From: Gammaproteobacteria bacterium
GTDB lineage: Bacteria; Pseudomonadota; Gammaproteobacteria; Xanthomonadales; Marinicellaceae
Length of the DNA: 54,593 bases
Direction: 5' to 3'
NCBI GenBank assembly: GCA_024280395.1
Contig: JAJRQG010000145.1
Span: forward strand, 1-54,593
The notes under the pieces are model-generated. The model was not told where the DNA came from. It searched no databases and was given only the letters and a program-made list of their open reading frames with translations. This document shows, in pieces, positions 1-7,516 of this stretch. Every line of letters begins with the position of its first letter. Position 1 is the stretch's first letter. The position numbers and the translations under genes were made by a program.

Positions 1-132
1 CAGGAGTACCTAAATGAATTTTGTTATCGGTTTAACCGAAGATATTGGGAACCACAAATTCCTAATAGGCTATTGACGCTATGTATAGCTAATAGCCGTG
101 TCGGAGTTGTGGAACAGGAATTTAGTGCATAG
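1..132 (+). mobile_element. IS1595/ISXO2-like transposase, 3' fragment (window edge)
   Basis: Frame 1 is open from the first base to a TAG at 130-132 and encodes 43 residues. It includes YLNEFCYRFNRRYW followed by a leucine-rich stretch (RLLTLCIAN), which resembles the C-terminal end of ISXO2-like (IS1595 family) DDE transposases as I remember them. The 5' part, with the catalytic residues, lies outside the window, so it cannot be judged whether the element is intact. No terminal inverted repeat could be confirmed in 133-170. The element borders the accessory metal and exported-protein region that follows. Confidence 0.75.
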
Positions 133-170
133 CCATGTATTATTAATTAACATCCAAAATAGGAAAAACT

Positions 171-683
171 ATGAAAATTTTAAACAAAACTCTATTGTTA
201 ACTACAGCAACGTTGGCACTTGCTTTTACAGTTAACGCACATGATCCAAGCATGCATGCAAAAAAAGCGCCAGCCAAAGCAGATTGTTCTGGTTATCTAA
301 AGATGGTCGAAAGTGGCACAAAGATGGATATGTCAGATCCAGTTATGATGGCTATGATGAAAAAATGCAAAAACAAGCAAGCTGAACATGATAATGCCGA
401 TGGACATCATGATGCTAAAAAAGGTGAAAGCAAATGCGGTGATAAGAATGACGGACATCATGATAAGAAAGCCGAAAGCAAATGTGGGGATATGAGTGAT
501 GGACATCATGATAAAAAGGCCGATAAAAAATGCGGAGACATGAAAAAAGGAGAGAGTAAATGTGGTGACAAAAAAGCAGTAGTCGAAAAAGTAAAAGGCA
601 AAATGAAATGTGGTGGCGACATGAAAAATGCTGCAAAAAAAGTAGAAAAGAAAGTCGAAGAACATGGTAAACATGATCATTAA
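171..683 (+). CDS. exported Cys/His/Met/Lys-rich repeat protein, possible metal sink
   Basis: A 170-residue protein with a Sec signal peptide (cleavage likely after VNA, residue 23). The mature part is low complexity. A Met-rich stretch (about residues 47-64) is followed by three near-copies of a 16-17 residue unit, DGHHDxKKxxSKCGDxx, at residues 77-93, 94-109 and 110-125, and then by further SKCGD and MKCGGD motifs. Each unit offers a His pair and one Cys, so binding of soft or transition metals in the periplasm is plausible but inferred. An AGGAAAAACT ribosome site precedes the ATG. Downstream is a c-type cytochrome. No named family is recognised. Confidence 0.8.
   Translation: MKILNKTLLLTTATLALAFTVNAHDPSMHAKKAPAKADCSGYLKMVESGTKMDMSDPVMMAMMKKCKNKQAEHDNADGHHDAKKGESKCGDKNDGHHDKKAESKCGDMSDGHHDKKADKKCGDMKKGESKCGDKKAVVEKVKGKMKCGGDMKNAAKKVEKKVEEHGKHDH
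399..545 (+). repeat. three tandem in-gene repeats (51, 48, 48 bp)
   Basis: Units at 399-449, 450-497 and 498-545 each begin GAYGGACATCATGAT and encode DGHHD...KCGD. They are in frame and similar at the DNA level, so the array probably grew by recent duplication and may vary in copy number between strains. Confidence 0.8.
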
Positions 684-753
684 TTCAAATTAAATAATTC
701 CAACAGGAGTTCGTGTTTGTCGAACTCCTAGTTTTAACAATGAGGGCATAAAA

Positions 754-1287
754 ATGAAAACAATTAAAATAATACTGGTACTTGCTGTACTGGGTTTGAT
801 AACAGGCAGTGCAGTTATTTATTCTGGCATCTTTTCCATTGGCGCCGATGTGCCGCACACAAAGTTGGTTTATTGGATATTGGAGCAAGCCAGAGAAAGA
901 TCCATTGTACGCGCTTCGTCCGACATACAAGTGCCTGATTTAAGCTCTGCAGACATGTTGTTATCAGGCGGTGCAGATTACAATGACATGTGTTCATCTT
1001 GTCATTTGAAACCAGGTCAAACCGAAAGCGATATGACTATTGGACTCTATCCAAAACCACCAAATCTATCCTTAGCTGATCATGAAGAGGAACACGGTGA
1101 TGATGACGATGAAGCTACCGAAGCACAAAAAATGTTTTGGACTATTAAACATGGCATAAAAGCATCTGGCATGCCAGCATGGGGATTGACCCATGATGAT
1201 GGTCGCATCTGGGCAATGGTGGCTTTTATTAAAAAAATGCCAGATTTAACCGAAGATCAATATCAAGTGATAACTGCAAGGGAATAG
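754..1287 (+). CDS. monohaem c-type cytochrome, membrane-anchored or exported
   Basis: A 177-residue protein with an N-terminal hydrophobic segment (residues 5-28) that could be an uncleaved anchor. One haem-binding motif is seen, C80-S-S-C83-H84, in the context YNDMCSSCHLKPG. The likely axial Met is M140 in ASGMPAWG. An acidic/His insertion (EEEHGDDDDE, about 111-120) lies between them and may be flexible or metal-binding. The fold fits class I cytochromes used as small periplasmic electron carriers. It lies between the metal-binding repeat protein and a PAS protein on the same strand. Its redox partner is unknown; the multicopper oxidase pair downstream is one candidate. Confidence 0.85.
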   Translation: MKTIKIILVLAVLGLITGSAVIYSGIFSIGADVPHTKLVYWILEQARERSIVRASSDIQVPDLSSADMLLSGGADYNDMCSSCHLKPGQTESDMTIGLYPKPPNLSLADHEEEHGDDDDEATEAQKMFWTIKHGIKASGMPAWGLTHDDGRIWAMVAFIKKMPDLTEDQYQVITARE

Positions 1288-1403
1288 TGATTAATACAAG
1301 TGAATTACCAATTTTATTAGCGTAACAATTCTTAACAAAAGCGACCATGAGGTTTCAGCTATCAATGATATAATTATGTTTTCTTATATTGAGGGTGAGA
1401 GAG

Positions 1404-2351
1404 ATGAAATCTGGATTGTTAGATAGGTTAGTTGCGATTGGAAATAAATCATCCGATACAAATATTGATAAACTTAATCAAAGTTTACTCATTTATATCG
1501 GTTTGGCACTAACATTTGGTGGCTTAATTTGGGGTGGCATTTGCTTGTATTTTGATTTGCCATTGCAAGCAAGCATTCCATTGGGTTATGGAGTGCTTAC
1601 ACTGGTAAATTTTATTATATTTGGCACTACAAAGGCTTATAAATTTGCCCGAACAGTACAAATATTGATTAGCGTTATGTTGCCCTTTCTGTTCCAATGG
1701 AGTTTGGGAGGATTTGTGCCCAGTGGCGCAGCGATGTTATGGGCGATGGTCGCACTGATCAGTATGATTACCATACAAAGTACTATGCATAATGTGTTTT
1801 GGTTGATGGTATATGTAGTATTAACTGTGATCAGTGGAATAATAAACAGTAAAATGGCTGCTTATGTCAGCTATGTCGATATTCCAGAATTCTTATCCAC
1901 AATATTCTTTGTACTCAATATCTCTATCATTTCTTTGTGTGCAGTAGGTTTGAATATTTATTTTGTAAAGCGTCACGAAACATTACAAAAAGATTTAAAG
2001 TCTTCCGAAAAAAAGCTCACAGCAATAGTTGAATATATGGGCAAGGCCATTATCAATGTGGACAAAAATGGCAATATATTATTTACCAACAAAAAAACGA
2101 GTGATATTTTTGGCTATCAAGAACAAGAGTTAGAGGGTAGAAATATATGTGATATACTTTTAAGAAAAACCCAAGAACAAAAGAACACTATCATGCGAAA
2201 AGATGTGACATATATCCGAAATTTATTGCTCAACATAAATCAGCATTCTGGAAAATCAAAGAAACACAAAATATTTCCTTTGAACACCAGTTTTTCAACA
2301 ATCCGCATTGAGGATGAAGAAACTTTTGTAGGAGTTATTAACGTTGCCTGA
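1404..2351 (+). CDS. multi-pass membrane protein with C-terminal PAS domain, no output domain
   Basis: The frame is open from a TTG at 1389, but the ATG at 1404 follows a purine-rich GAGGGTGAGAG and is preferred (315 residues). About six hydrophobic segments occupy residues 25-185. A short linker follows, then a PAS domain (roughly 200-310) with the typical start 'AIVEYMGKAIINVDKNG' and FTNKKTSDIFGY. The protein ends just after the PAS domain ('FVGVINVA'), where histidine kinases or GGDEF proteins would continue. It is therefore either an orphan sensor or a truncated kinase/cyclase. No partner regulator is adjacent. Confidence 0.75.
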   Translation: MKSGLLDRLVAIGNKSSDTNIDKLNQSLLIYIGLALTFGGLIWGGICLYFDLPLQASIPLGYGVLTLVNFIIFGTTKAYKFARTVQILISVMLPFLFQWSLGGFVPSGAAMLWAMVALISMITIQSTMHNVFWLMVYVVLTVISGIINSKMAAYVSYVDIPEFLSTIFFVLNISIISLCAVGLNIYFVKRHETLQKDLKSSEKKLTAIVEYMGKAIINVDKNGNILFTNKKTSDIFGYQEQELEGRNICDILLRKTQEQKNTIMRKDVTYIRNLLLNINQHSGKSKKHKIFPLNTSFSTIRIEDEETFVGVINVA

Positions 2352-2380
2352 ATTTGGATTTTCTGTAAGGTAGAATAAAC

Positions 2381-2404
2381 ATGAAAACAATTTCTTGCAA
2401 TTAA
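2381..2404 (+). other. possible mini-ORF (7 codons) ahead of the oxidase gene
   Basis: ATG at 2381 follows GTAAGGTAG at a plausible ribosome-site distance and reads MKTISCN before TAA. It may be chance, a leader peptide, or the remnant of a lost N-terminus of the oxidase gene at 2471, whose product has no signal peptide. Confidence 0.25.
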
Positions 2405-2470
2405 CCAAGTCACCTATTAGTATTAGAGCTATCTAAATTAGAAATTTCTAATATTAATGGGTGAAAACAA

Positions 2471-3439
2471 ATGAGAACATTTACATTTTTAGGCCCCAAT
2501 TCAGCGTCATTATCGGTGAACATGGACTCCTCAACTACCATGGCAAATGGGGTAATCGTGCCAACCTGGAACTTTGAAGACGCCAATGGCAATGGTTTCA
2601 ATGAAGACAGGTTTGCACCAAGTCCAGTGATTGAATGTGTCGAAGGACAACAAGTCAATGTGACTTTAACATCTATGCGAGCCCACTCTATTCATTTTCA
2701 TGGATTGGATGTTGATCAAGACAATGATGGTGTAGGAAGCACTTCTGGTTATGTAGCTCAGTCACCGACTGGTGGCAATTTAGGAAGAGTTGACGGATAT
2801 ACAAACCTTGGATCTCCCTTTACTTATACATTTGTTGCACCTCATGCAGGTACTTATATGTACCACTGTCATATTGATACAGTATTACACATCGAACAAG
2901 GCATGTATGGAACAGTTATTGTTCGTCCACCAAATGGCTCAATTAACGAAGCATGGACAGGTGGACCAACATTCGAAAGGGAGCATATCTGGCACTTACA
3001 TACTTTCGATAGCACTTGGCACAGTGAAGATATAAGTAGTGCGACCACCAACCGGTACCGTCCTGACTATTTTATGTTAAATGGCAGCGATGGTGCTAAT
3101 GCAATAACCGATACCACTTGTGCAATCGAAGCAGATGCTGGTACAAATGTTCTGGTTAGGGTTAATAATGTTGGTTATCAACCGGCATTGGTAGAACTGG
3201 GAGGAATAAGTTTTCAAATAATAGCCAGTGATGGCAGGCCTTTACCTTCAGCATTGAATGTAACGCAAATGTTGATAGCAGCTGGAGAGAGGTATGATAT
3301 TTTATTTACCATACCTATTGGGTTTGATGGATTGGCGACTATTTCATATAAGGACATTCGCAACAGAAATACATTAGGAACAGTACAAACCAAAATCAAA
3401 GATACCAGCGATTTAATCTTTACCAATGGCTTTGAATAG
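2471..3439 (+). CDS. two-domain multicopper oxidase-like protein, type-1 copper half
   Basis: 322 residues. Domain 1 carries H72-S-I-H75-F-H77 and H132-C133-H134-I-D-T-V-L-H140...M145, which supply two HxH motifs and Cys/His/Met ligands for a type-1 copper. Domain 2 (about 165-315) looks like the middle domain of laccases (FQIIASDGRPLP, AAGERYDILF) and has no HxH. Only half of the trinuclear-centre ligands are therefore present. No signal peptide is visible: an in-frame TGA at 2462-2464 blocks an upstream extension. The C-terminus is LIFTNGFE, a short tail seen on exported proteins in some gammaproteobacteria. The partner gene starts 9 bases downstream and supplies the missing motifs. Confidence 0.8.
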   Translation: MRTFTFLGPNSASLSVNMDSSTTMANGVIVPTWNFEDANGNGFNEDRFAPSPVIECVEGQQVNVTLTSMRAHSIHFHGLDVDQDNDGVGSTSGYVAQSPTGGNLGRVDGYTNLGSPFTYTFVAPHAGTYMYHCHIDTVLHIEQGMYGTVIVRPPNGSINEAWTGGPTFEREHIWHLHTFDSTWHSEDISSATTNRYRPDYFMLNGSDGANAITDTTCAIEADAGTNVLVRVNNVGYQPALVELGGISFQIIASDGRPLPSALNVTQMLIAAGERYDILFTIPIGFDGLATISYKDIRNRNTLGTVQTKIKDTSDLIFTNGFE

Positions 3440-3448
3440 GAGAACTAC

Positions 3449-4435
3449 ATGAAAAATAATATTAATAAAAATTCTGAATTTTCTGTAACTCGAAGAAACA
3501 TATTAAAAGCAGGAGTTGCTAGCAGCGCACTTTTCTCACTTGCAGGGCTGACCGTTTTTTCTCCGAGAGCAAATGCGGCGACCGTCATTTATAATTTTGT
3601 AGCCGAAACTTATACAAAGACATTGGTTGATGGCAGCACCACTATCGATGCTTGGCGTTTTAGGGATACGGATGGAAATACTGGCCCTGGTGACTTGCTT
3701 GCCAGTATCATTGCCCAAGAAGGCGATACCATTATCATCAATTTAACCAATAATCTAGATACCGATATAAAATTTGATATTCCAGGTGTTTTAGAGGGTC
3801 AACCATCATTAAGCACTGGTAGCAGCACTACATTTAACTTCAATGCTCCAAGTGCTGGCAGTTATTTATTTAGAGAAAATATTGTTGAAGAATACTCTCA
3901 AGCACTGGGTTTAATGGGGCCAATGGTTATTATGCCAAATAATGGAACACAGTCTTTGTATGCAGGTGGTCCAACTTTCGATCAACAATATACTTTGCTA
4001 ATCAATGATTTCGATGATCGCATGAATGCAGATGTAGCAAGTGGTGTAAGTTATAATTTAGATAATTTTGAACCCAATTATTATTTCGTCAATGGCTTGT
4101 CATATCCTGATACTTCAACAGATCCCGATACAAAAGTTTCGATGTTACTAGGCGAGGATGTTGCCATTCGTTTCATCAATGGTGGTTTGTTAACCCACTC
4201 TATGCATTTTCATGGATACCATGTAAGAGTTGTCAGTCGAAATCGCATTCCCGAAACTGATATTATTGACAAAGATACTGTAGTGATAAACCCCGGAGAA
4301 TGTGTCGATATTATTTTGCCTGTTGTACAAGTCGGGAAATTTCCCCTACATACACATTATATCCCTGCTGTGACATTTAATGGTGCATATGTAAACCCTG
4401 TTGGAGGAGCTTTGTTGATTCTAGAGGCCAGTTAA
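3449..4435 (+). CDS. Tat-exported multicopper oxidase-like protein, partner half lacking type-1 Cys
   Basis: 328 residues with a twin-arginine signal (T14-R-R-N-I-L-K, then a hydrophobic stretch to ANA at residue 43). The N-terminal cupredoxin domain (45-165) has no copper ligands. The C-terminal domain has H250-S-M-H253-F-H255-G-Y-H258 and, near the end, L300-H301-T-H303, where Thr replaces the type-1 Cys of the usual HCH. It thus offers two HxH motifs but no type-1 site. An AGGAGA ribosome site precedes the ATG. Together with the gene at 2471 the four HxH motifs of a trinuclear copper centre are complete. A split oxidase is inferred, not proven. Confidence 0.8.
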   Translation: MKNNINKNSEFSVTRRNILKAGVASSALFSLAGLTVFSPRANAATVIYNFVAETYTKTLVDGSTTIDAWRFRDTDGNTGPGDLLASIIAQEGDTIIINLTNNLDTDIKFDIPGVLEGQPSLSTGSSTTFNFNAPSAGSYLFRENIVEEYSQALGLMGPMVIMPNNGTQSLYAGGPTFDQQYTLLINDFDDRMNADVASGVSYNLDNFEPNYYFVNGLSYPDTSTDPDTKVSMLLGEDVAIRFINGGLLTHSMHFHGYHVRVVSRNRIPETDIIDKDTVVINPGECVDIILPVVQVGKFPLHTHYIPAVTFNGAYVNPVGGALLILEAS

Positions 4436-4558
4436 TTTCCAATATTTTACTGGCGAATATAAATGTTTTAAGCTAAACTTATAGCTGGTTAAGCGAACAC
4501 GGTGATATTTTTCATTGTAAGTTTAATTGCATTTATCACAAATATAAGGGGGAACCAC

Positions 4559-4864
4559 ATGAAAAAAATTAAACTTTTAGCCGCTATGGCATCGTTTATC
4601 ACACTGCCAGTATTGGCAGGTCATTTAACCATCGACAACCACACCAATACATCTCTTTCTGCTGTATGCGGCCACGATGGCAGCCAAGGTAAATCTTACC
4701 TCATCGAGCCTGGACACAATTCACAAATTGAAGTTCATGGTGATCATCATGGCAAAGCAAATTGTCAAGCTGTTGATCATCATGGAAATGTCATCGCATC
4801 AAGAACTTTTGACTTTCATCACGGTAACGAAACCTATAATTGGGAAGTCAACCAACACCATTAA
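4559..4864 (+). CDS. small exported His-rich protein
   Basis: The frame is open from a GTG at 4502, but the ATG at 4559 follows AAGGGGGAACC and starts a clear signal peptide (MKKIKLLAAMASFITLPVLA), giving 101 residues. The mature part is hydrophilic, with many His residues (GDHHGK, VDHHGN, FDFHHGNET, NQHH at the C-terminus) and two Cys. The regular spacing suggests a small beta-rich domain displaying His clusters, so metal binding is possible. It belongs to a run of three His/Asn-rich exported proteins. No named family is recognised. Confidence 0.75.
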   Translation: MKKIKLLAAMASFITLPVLAGHLTIDNHTNTSLSAVCGHDGSQGKSYLIEPGHNSQIEVHGDHHGKANCQAVDHHGNVIASRTFDFHHGNETYNWEVNQHH

Positions 4865-4901
4865 TGGTATTAAAAACACAATAAAATAAAAGGGGAAAGT
4901 A

Positions 4902-5531
4902 ATGAAATCACTATTCATTGTAGTATTTATAATGAGCACTGGTGCCTGGGCAAATGATCCACACAACAACTCGGGATACAATAATCGTTCAATTGTAAGG
5001 TGTTCATCAATTAATAATCACAGACAAACTTGCAATGCCGATACAAGTGGTGGAGTTCAGTTGATTAAACAACTCTCTCGATCATCTTGCCACGATAATT
5101 GGGGTTATTCTAGAAATCAAATATGGGTTGATAACGGATGCAGAGCTAAGTTCCAACTTTACGTGGGTAATAATGGGAATCACAATAATTCAAGGTCAAA
5201 TTCTCACAACAATGGTGGTAATGCCAACTCACATAATAATAACAATCGTTACAACAATAACACTCACAATAATAACAATAACTCACACGGCAATAATAAC
5301 GCTCACAGCAATAATAGCAATGGACACAACAGTCAATCCTTTGGCAACAGAGTTGTTTGTGAATCGATAAATTCACGAAGAAATAGTTGTTCAATACCTC
5401 ACGGTGTTAGCGTTTCATTATACAAGCAGTTGTCTCATTCATCGTGTGATCACAATTGGGGATACAATGACAGCCAAATATGGGTAACCAATGGTTGTAG
5501 AGCTGAATTTACCATTAACAATAGTCATTGA
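4902..5531 (+). CDS. exported protein with two DUF3011-like domains and an Asn/His-rich linker
   Basis: 209 residues, signal peptide to about residue 17 (AWA), strong ribosome site AAAAGGGGAAAG. Two homologous domains flank a low-complexity linker: residues 30-85 and 150-206. Each has the pattern C-S/E-S-I...R..C, then KQLS.SSC..NWGY...QIWV.NGCRA.F, which matches DUF3011 in my reading. The linker (about 87-147) is almost only Asn, His, Ser and Gly. DUF3011 has no established function; the conserved Cys probably form disulfides in the periplasm or outside the cell. Confidence 0.8.
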   Translation: MKSLFIVVFIMSTGAWANDPHNNSGYNNRSIVRCSSINNHRQTCNADTSGGVQLIKQLSRSSCHDNWGYSRNQIWVDNGCRAKFQLYVGNNGNHNNSRSNSHNNGGNANSHNNNNRYNNNTHNNNNNSHGNNNAHSNNSNGHNSQSFGNRVVCESINSRRNSCSIPHGVSVSLYKQLSHSSCDHNWGYNDSQIWVTNGCRAEFTINNSH

Positions 5532-5559
5532 TTAGGTAAGTTCCACTGTTTAAAAAAAT

Positions 5560-5590
5560 CCTGAACTTGTCAAATTTCGGCATGTTCAGG
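5560..5590 (+). terminator. hairpin downstream of the DUF3011 gene
   Basis: CCTGAACTTG (5560-5569) pairs with CATGTTCAGG (5581-5590) with one mismatch and an 11-base loop. No T-run follows, so it may be a weak terminator or RNA-stability hairpin between the two His/Asn-rich protein genes. Confidence 0.4.
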
Positions 5591-5648
5591 GAAAATTCAG
5601 TTTGTTTCATTAAAATGGTTAACACTACAACCAAATAGGAAACGGACA

Positions 5649-6011
5649 ATGAACACTTTAAACAAAACTGTTATATTATTTTTAGCGTTAGGGTTAAGCT
5701 CTGTATCTCTAGCAGCACCGCATGGAAGATATTCTAGTAATGCGCATGGCAACAACAACCATTCTTATTCAAACTACAACACCCATGGGAATTACAACAG
5801 GGGCCACGGCAATTATAATTCCTATAGAAACTACAACAATGCACATGTAAGCTACAACTATAATACTCACGGTAGCTACAATAGACACAGTAATTACAAT
5901 AACTATAGTGGCGGTCACTCTGGAACTTATATCAATTATAACGCTTACTCAGGAATAAATTTGGGCTATAATTCTCATAGAGGCAATAGCTACAATATAT
6001 CCATTCATTAA
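5649..6011 (+). CDS. small exported Asn/Tyr/His/Gly-rich low-complexity protein
   Basis: 120 residues with a signal peptide (MNTLNKTVILFLALGLSSVS, cleavage near LAA) and an AGGAAA ribosome site. The mature part is nearly all Asn, Tyr, His, Ser and Gly in irregular repeats such as NYNTHGNYN and SYNRHSNYNNY. There are no Cys, no charged core and no recognised domain. Composition links it to the linker of the DUF3011 protein upstream. A surface, matrix or metal-binding role is conceivable. The stop codon overlaps the end of the convergent hydrolase gene by 4 bases. Confidence 0.65.
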   Translation: MNTLNKTVILFLALGLSSVSLAAPHGRYSSNAHGNNNHSYSNYNTHGNYNRGHGNYNSYRNYNNAHVSYNYNTHGSYNRHSNYNNYSGGHSGTYINYNAYSGINLGYNSHRGNSYNISIH

Positions 6012-6778
6012 GTTCTTGCTCTTATGATGTCACATACACATGCCTTATTTTCGAATAACCATGGGTGATGTCCTGATTTCTTAAGTGTGTAAAGTTTCCA
6101 ATTTTGCAATCGGTTAACTAATGTTTTGACCGCATCATATGGCGCAGAATCATCATTTACGGCATGTATACAGGAAACTTTTAATTCTGGACTCATCAGA
6201 TGAATATTGCTCAATATGGTTTGGTTATATAAAACATTCCAAAGAGTTGTAATAGATGAAAAAACATTGTGTTTAACCAAATCATCCAGCACTTCTTTTG
6301 GTATGTTTTTAACGAAAAAAGGCAGTATTTTTCTGGCCAATCTTCTCGTTAACATACAGGTTAATGCAGCAACGCCCATATTGGTCATTAACCAACCACT
6401 AGGGGTTCTACGCATCCAATTATATGCGTTATTCTGACAATAGAAAAGAGGCAAACTGACAAGAAACAGGCGGGTGATTTGCTTTTGATGACGTTGAGCA
6501 TAAGCAAGGGCAAGAGTTGCTCCTAGTGAGTGTCCCACTAATGCAAATGATTCGTATTTCAATAAAACACCCTCAATAGCAGATAGATGTTTTTCTAAAG
6601 TATAGTTTTGCCAAGGCTGTGATGAATCACCAAATCCTAATAAATCCAATCTTACTAGGTGATAATGTTCCTCTAATTTATCTATACCCGTATTCCAATA
6701 TCGATGGGTTCCTCCCAAGCCATGTAGCATAACTAAAGTCGACAGTTCTTTATTTCCTGATTCAACAACATTTATCAT
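6008..6778 (-). CDS. alpha/beta hydrolase
   Basis: 256 residues with the alpha/beta-hydrolase order: oxyanion loop HGLGG (19-23), DLLGFGDS (45-52), nucleophile elbow G82-H83-S84-L85-G86, an acid in VNDD (D209/D210) and a catalytic His in KSGHHPW (237/238). No signal peptide, so cytoplasmic. The region 110-180 forms a helical cap. Substrate cannot be deduced; esters, lactones or C-C bonds are all used in this family. It is a single gene convergent with the preceding exported-protein gene. Confidence 0.85.
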   Translation of the reverse strand: MINVVESGNKELSTLVMLHGLGGTHRYWNTGIDKLEEHYHLVRLDLLGFGDSSQPWQNYTLEKHLSAIEGVLLKYESFALVGHSLGATLALAYAQRHQKQITRLFLVSLPLFYCQNNAYNWMRRTPSGWLMTNMGVAALTCMLTRRLARKILPFFVKNIPKEVLDDLVKHNVFSSITTLWNVLYNQTILSNIHLMSPELKVSCIHAVNDDSAPYDAVKTLVNRLQNWKLYTLKKSGHHPWLFENKACVCDIIRART

Positions 6779-6819
6779 AATATAAATTTATAAGGCAATA
6801 TTCGAGTATTATCTAGATA

Positions 6820-6851
6820 AAAAAGGATGGGATTTACACCCCATCCTTTTT
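6820..6851 (-). terminator. rho-independent terminator
   Basis: Perfect 12-bp stem AAAAAGGATGGG (6820-6831) / CCCATCCTTTTT (6840-6851), 8-base loop, A and T runs on both sides. It lies just past the stop of the cytochrome gene at 6897 and would end the minus-strand porin-cytochrome transcript. Confidence 0.9.
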
Positions 6852-6896
6852 AAATGAATAAAATACTATACGTATATCAAATGCGTTAATAATCAT

Positions 6897-7505
6897 TTAT
6901 TTTTTACTAAACTTTGCTCTTATATAGGACAAGACATTACGCACATCTTGCTCATTTAGTTTAGAGTTTCCACCTTTGGCAGGCATTGCCATTGGTGAGC
7001 CTGGTGTCTGAAAACCTTCACTGATGTTTTTCACTAGTTCATCATCACTTTTAGAAAGTGGTGAATTTTTACTGGAAAAATTTGGGGCTCCAGGGACTGT
7101 TCCTGCACCATTTCCGCCATGACAGGCAATACAAGTTTGGGTATAAATTTGCTCACCAGTTAGACCAGTACCAACAGAATTTACAACTTTAGAAACTGAT
7201 TTCTTTTGTACCGGAGTACTGTTGTTAGACTGTTGCAAAAATGTAATGATATCTCGAGTTTGTTGACCAGTTAAACCTGCTCTAACGCGCATATGAAACA
7301 CGGTAGTAATCCATTGATCATCTGTTAAATCTTTTGGATCACGTAGGTTGTGACATCTGTTACAATTATTGGCCCATGTTTTTGCTCCTTTGGCAAAATC
7401 ACCAGGCTCGGGATAAACCTCCGAATTAGCTGTTGTTACTATTAGCATCAACAATAAACTTGAAAAAGTTGCCAAGACATATTTACTTCTGTTTAAATTT
7501 TTCAT
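6897..7505 (-). CDS. dihaem c-type cytochrome, periplasmic
   Basis: 202 residues with an N-terminal signal peptide (cleavage near ANS, about residue 28). Two haem motifs are seen: C48-N-R-C51-H52 and C125-I-A-C128-H129. The second domain is a standard class I cytochrome (GEQIYTQTCIACHGGNGAG, axial Met in PMAMPAKGG at 172/174). The first is shorter, with HMR.RAGLTGQQTRDIITFL. It follows the porin gene by 11 bases, so the two are probably cotranscribed, and a terminator follows. The pairing suggests electron transfer to or from a substrate admitted by the porin. Confidence 0.85.
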   Translation of the reverse strand: MKNLNRSKYVLATFSSLLLMLIVTTANSEVYPEPGDFAKGAKTWANNCNRCHNLRDPKDLTDDQWITTVFHMRVRAGLTGQQTRDIITFLQQSNNSTPVQKKSVSKVVNSVGTGLTGEQIYTQTCIACHGGNGAGTVPGAPNFSSKNSPLSKSDDELVKNISEGFQTPGSPMAMPAKGGNSKLNEQDVRNVLSYIRAKFSKK

Positions 7506-7516
7506 GATGTTCTCCT

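Noticed and set aside
333-680. Antisense open frame rich in Phe and Met
   Set aside because: Mirror of the Lys/His/Asp-rich repeat gene on the other strand; no ribosome site or recognisable domain.
5190-5340. Repetitive AATAACAAT/CACAAC tracts that look CRISPR-like or microsatellite-like
   Set aside because: They are codons for Asn, His and Ser in the low-complexity linker of the DUF3011 protein; no regular repeat-spacer spacing.
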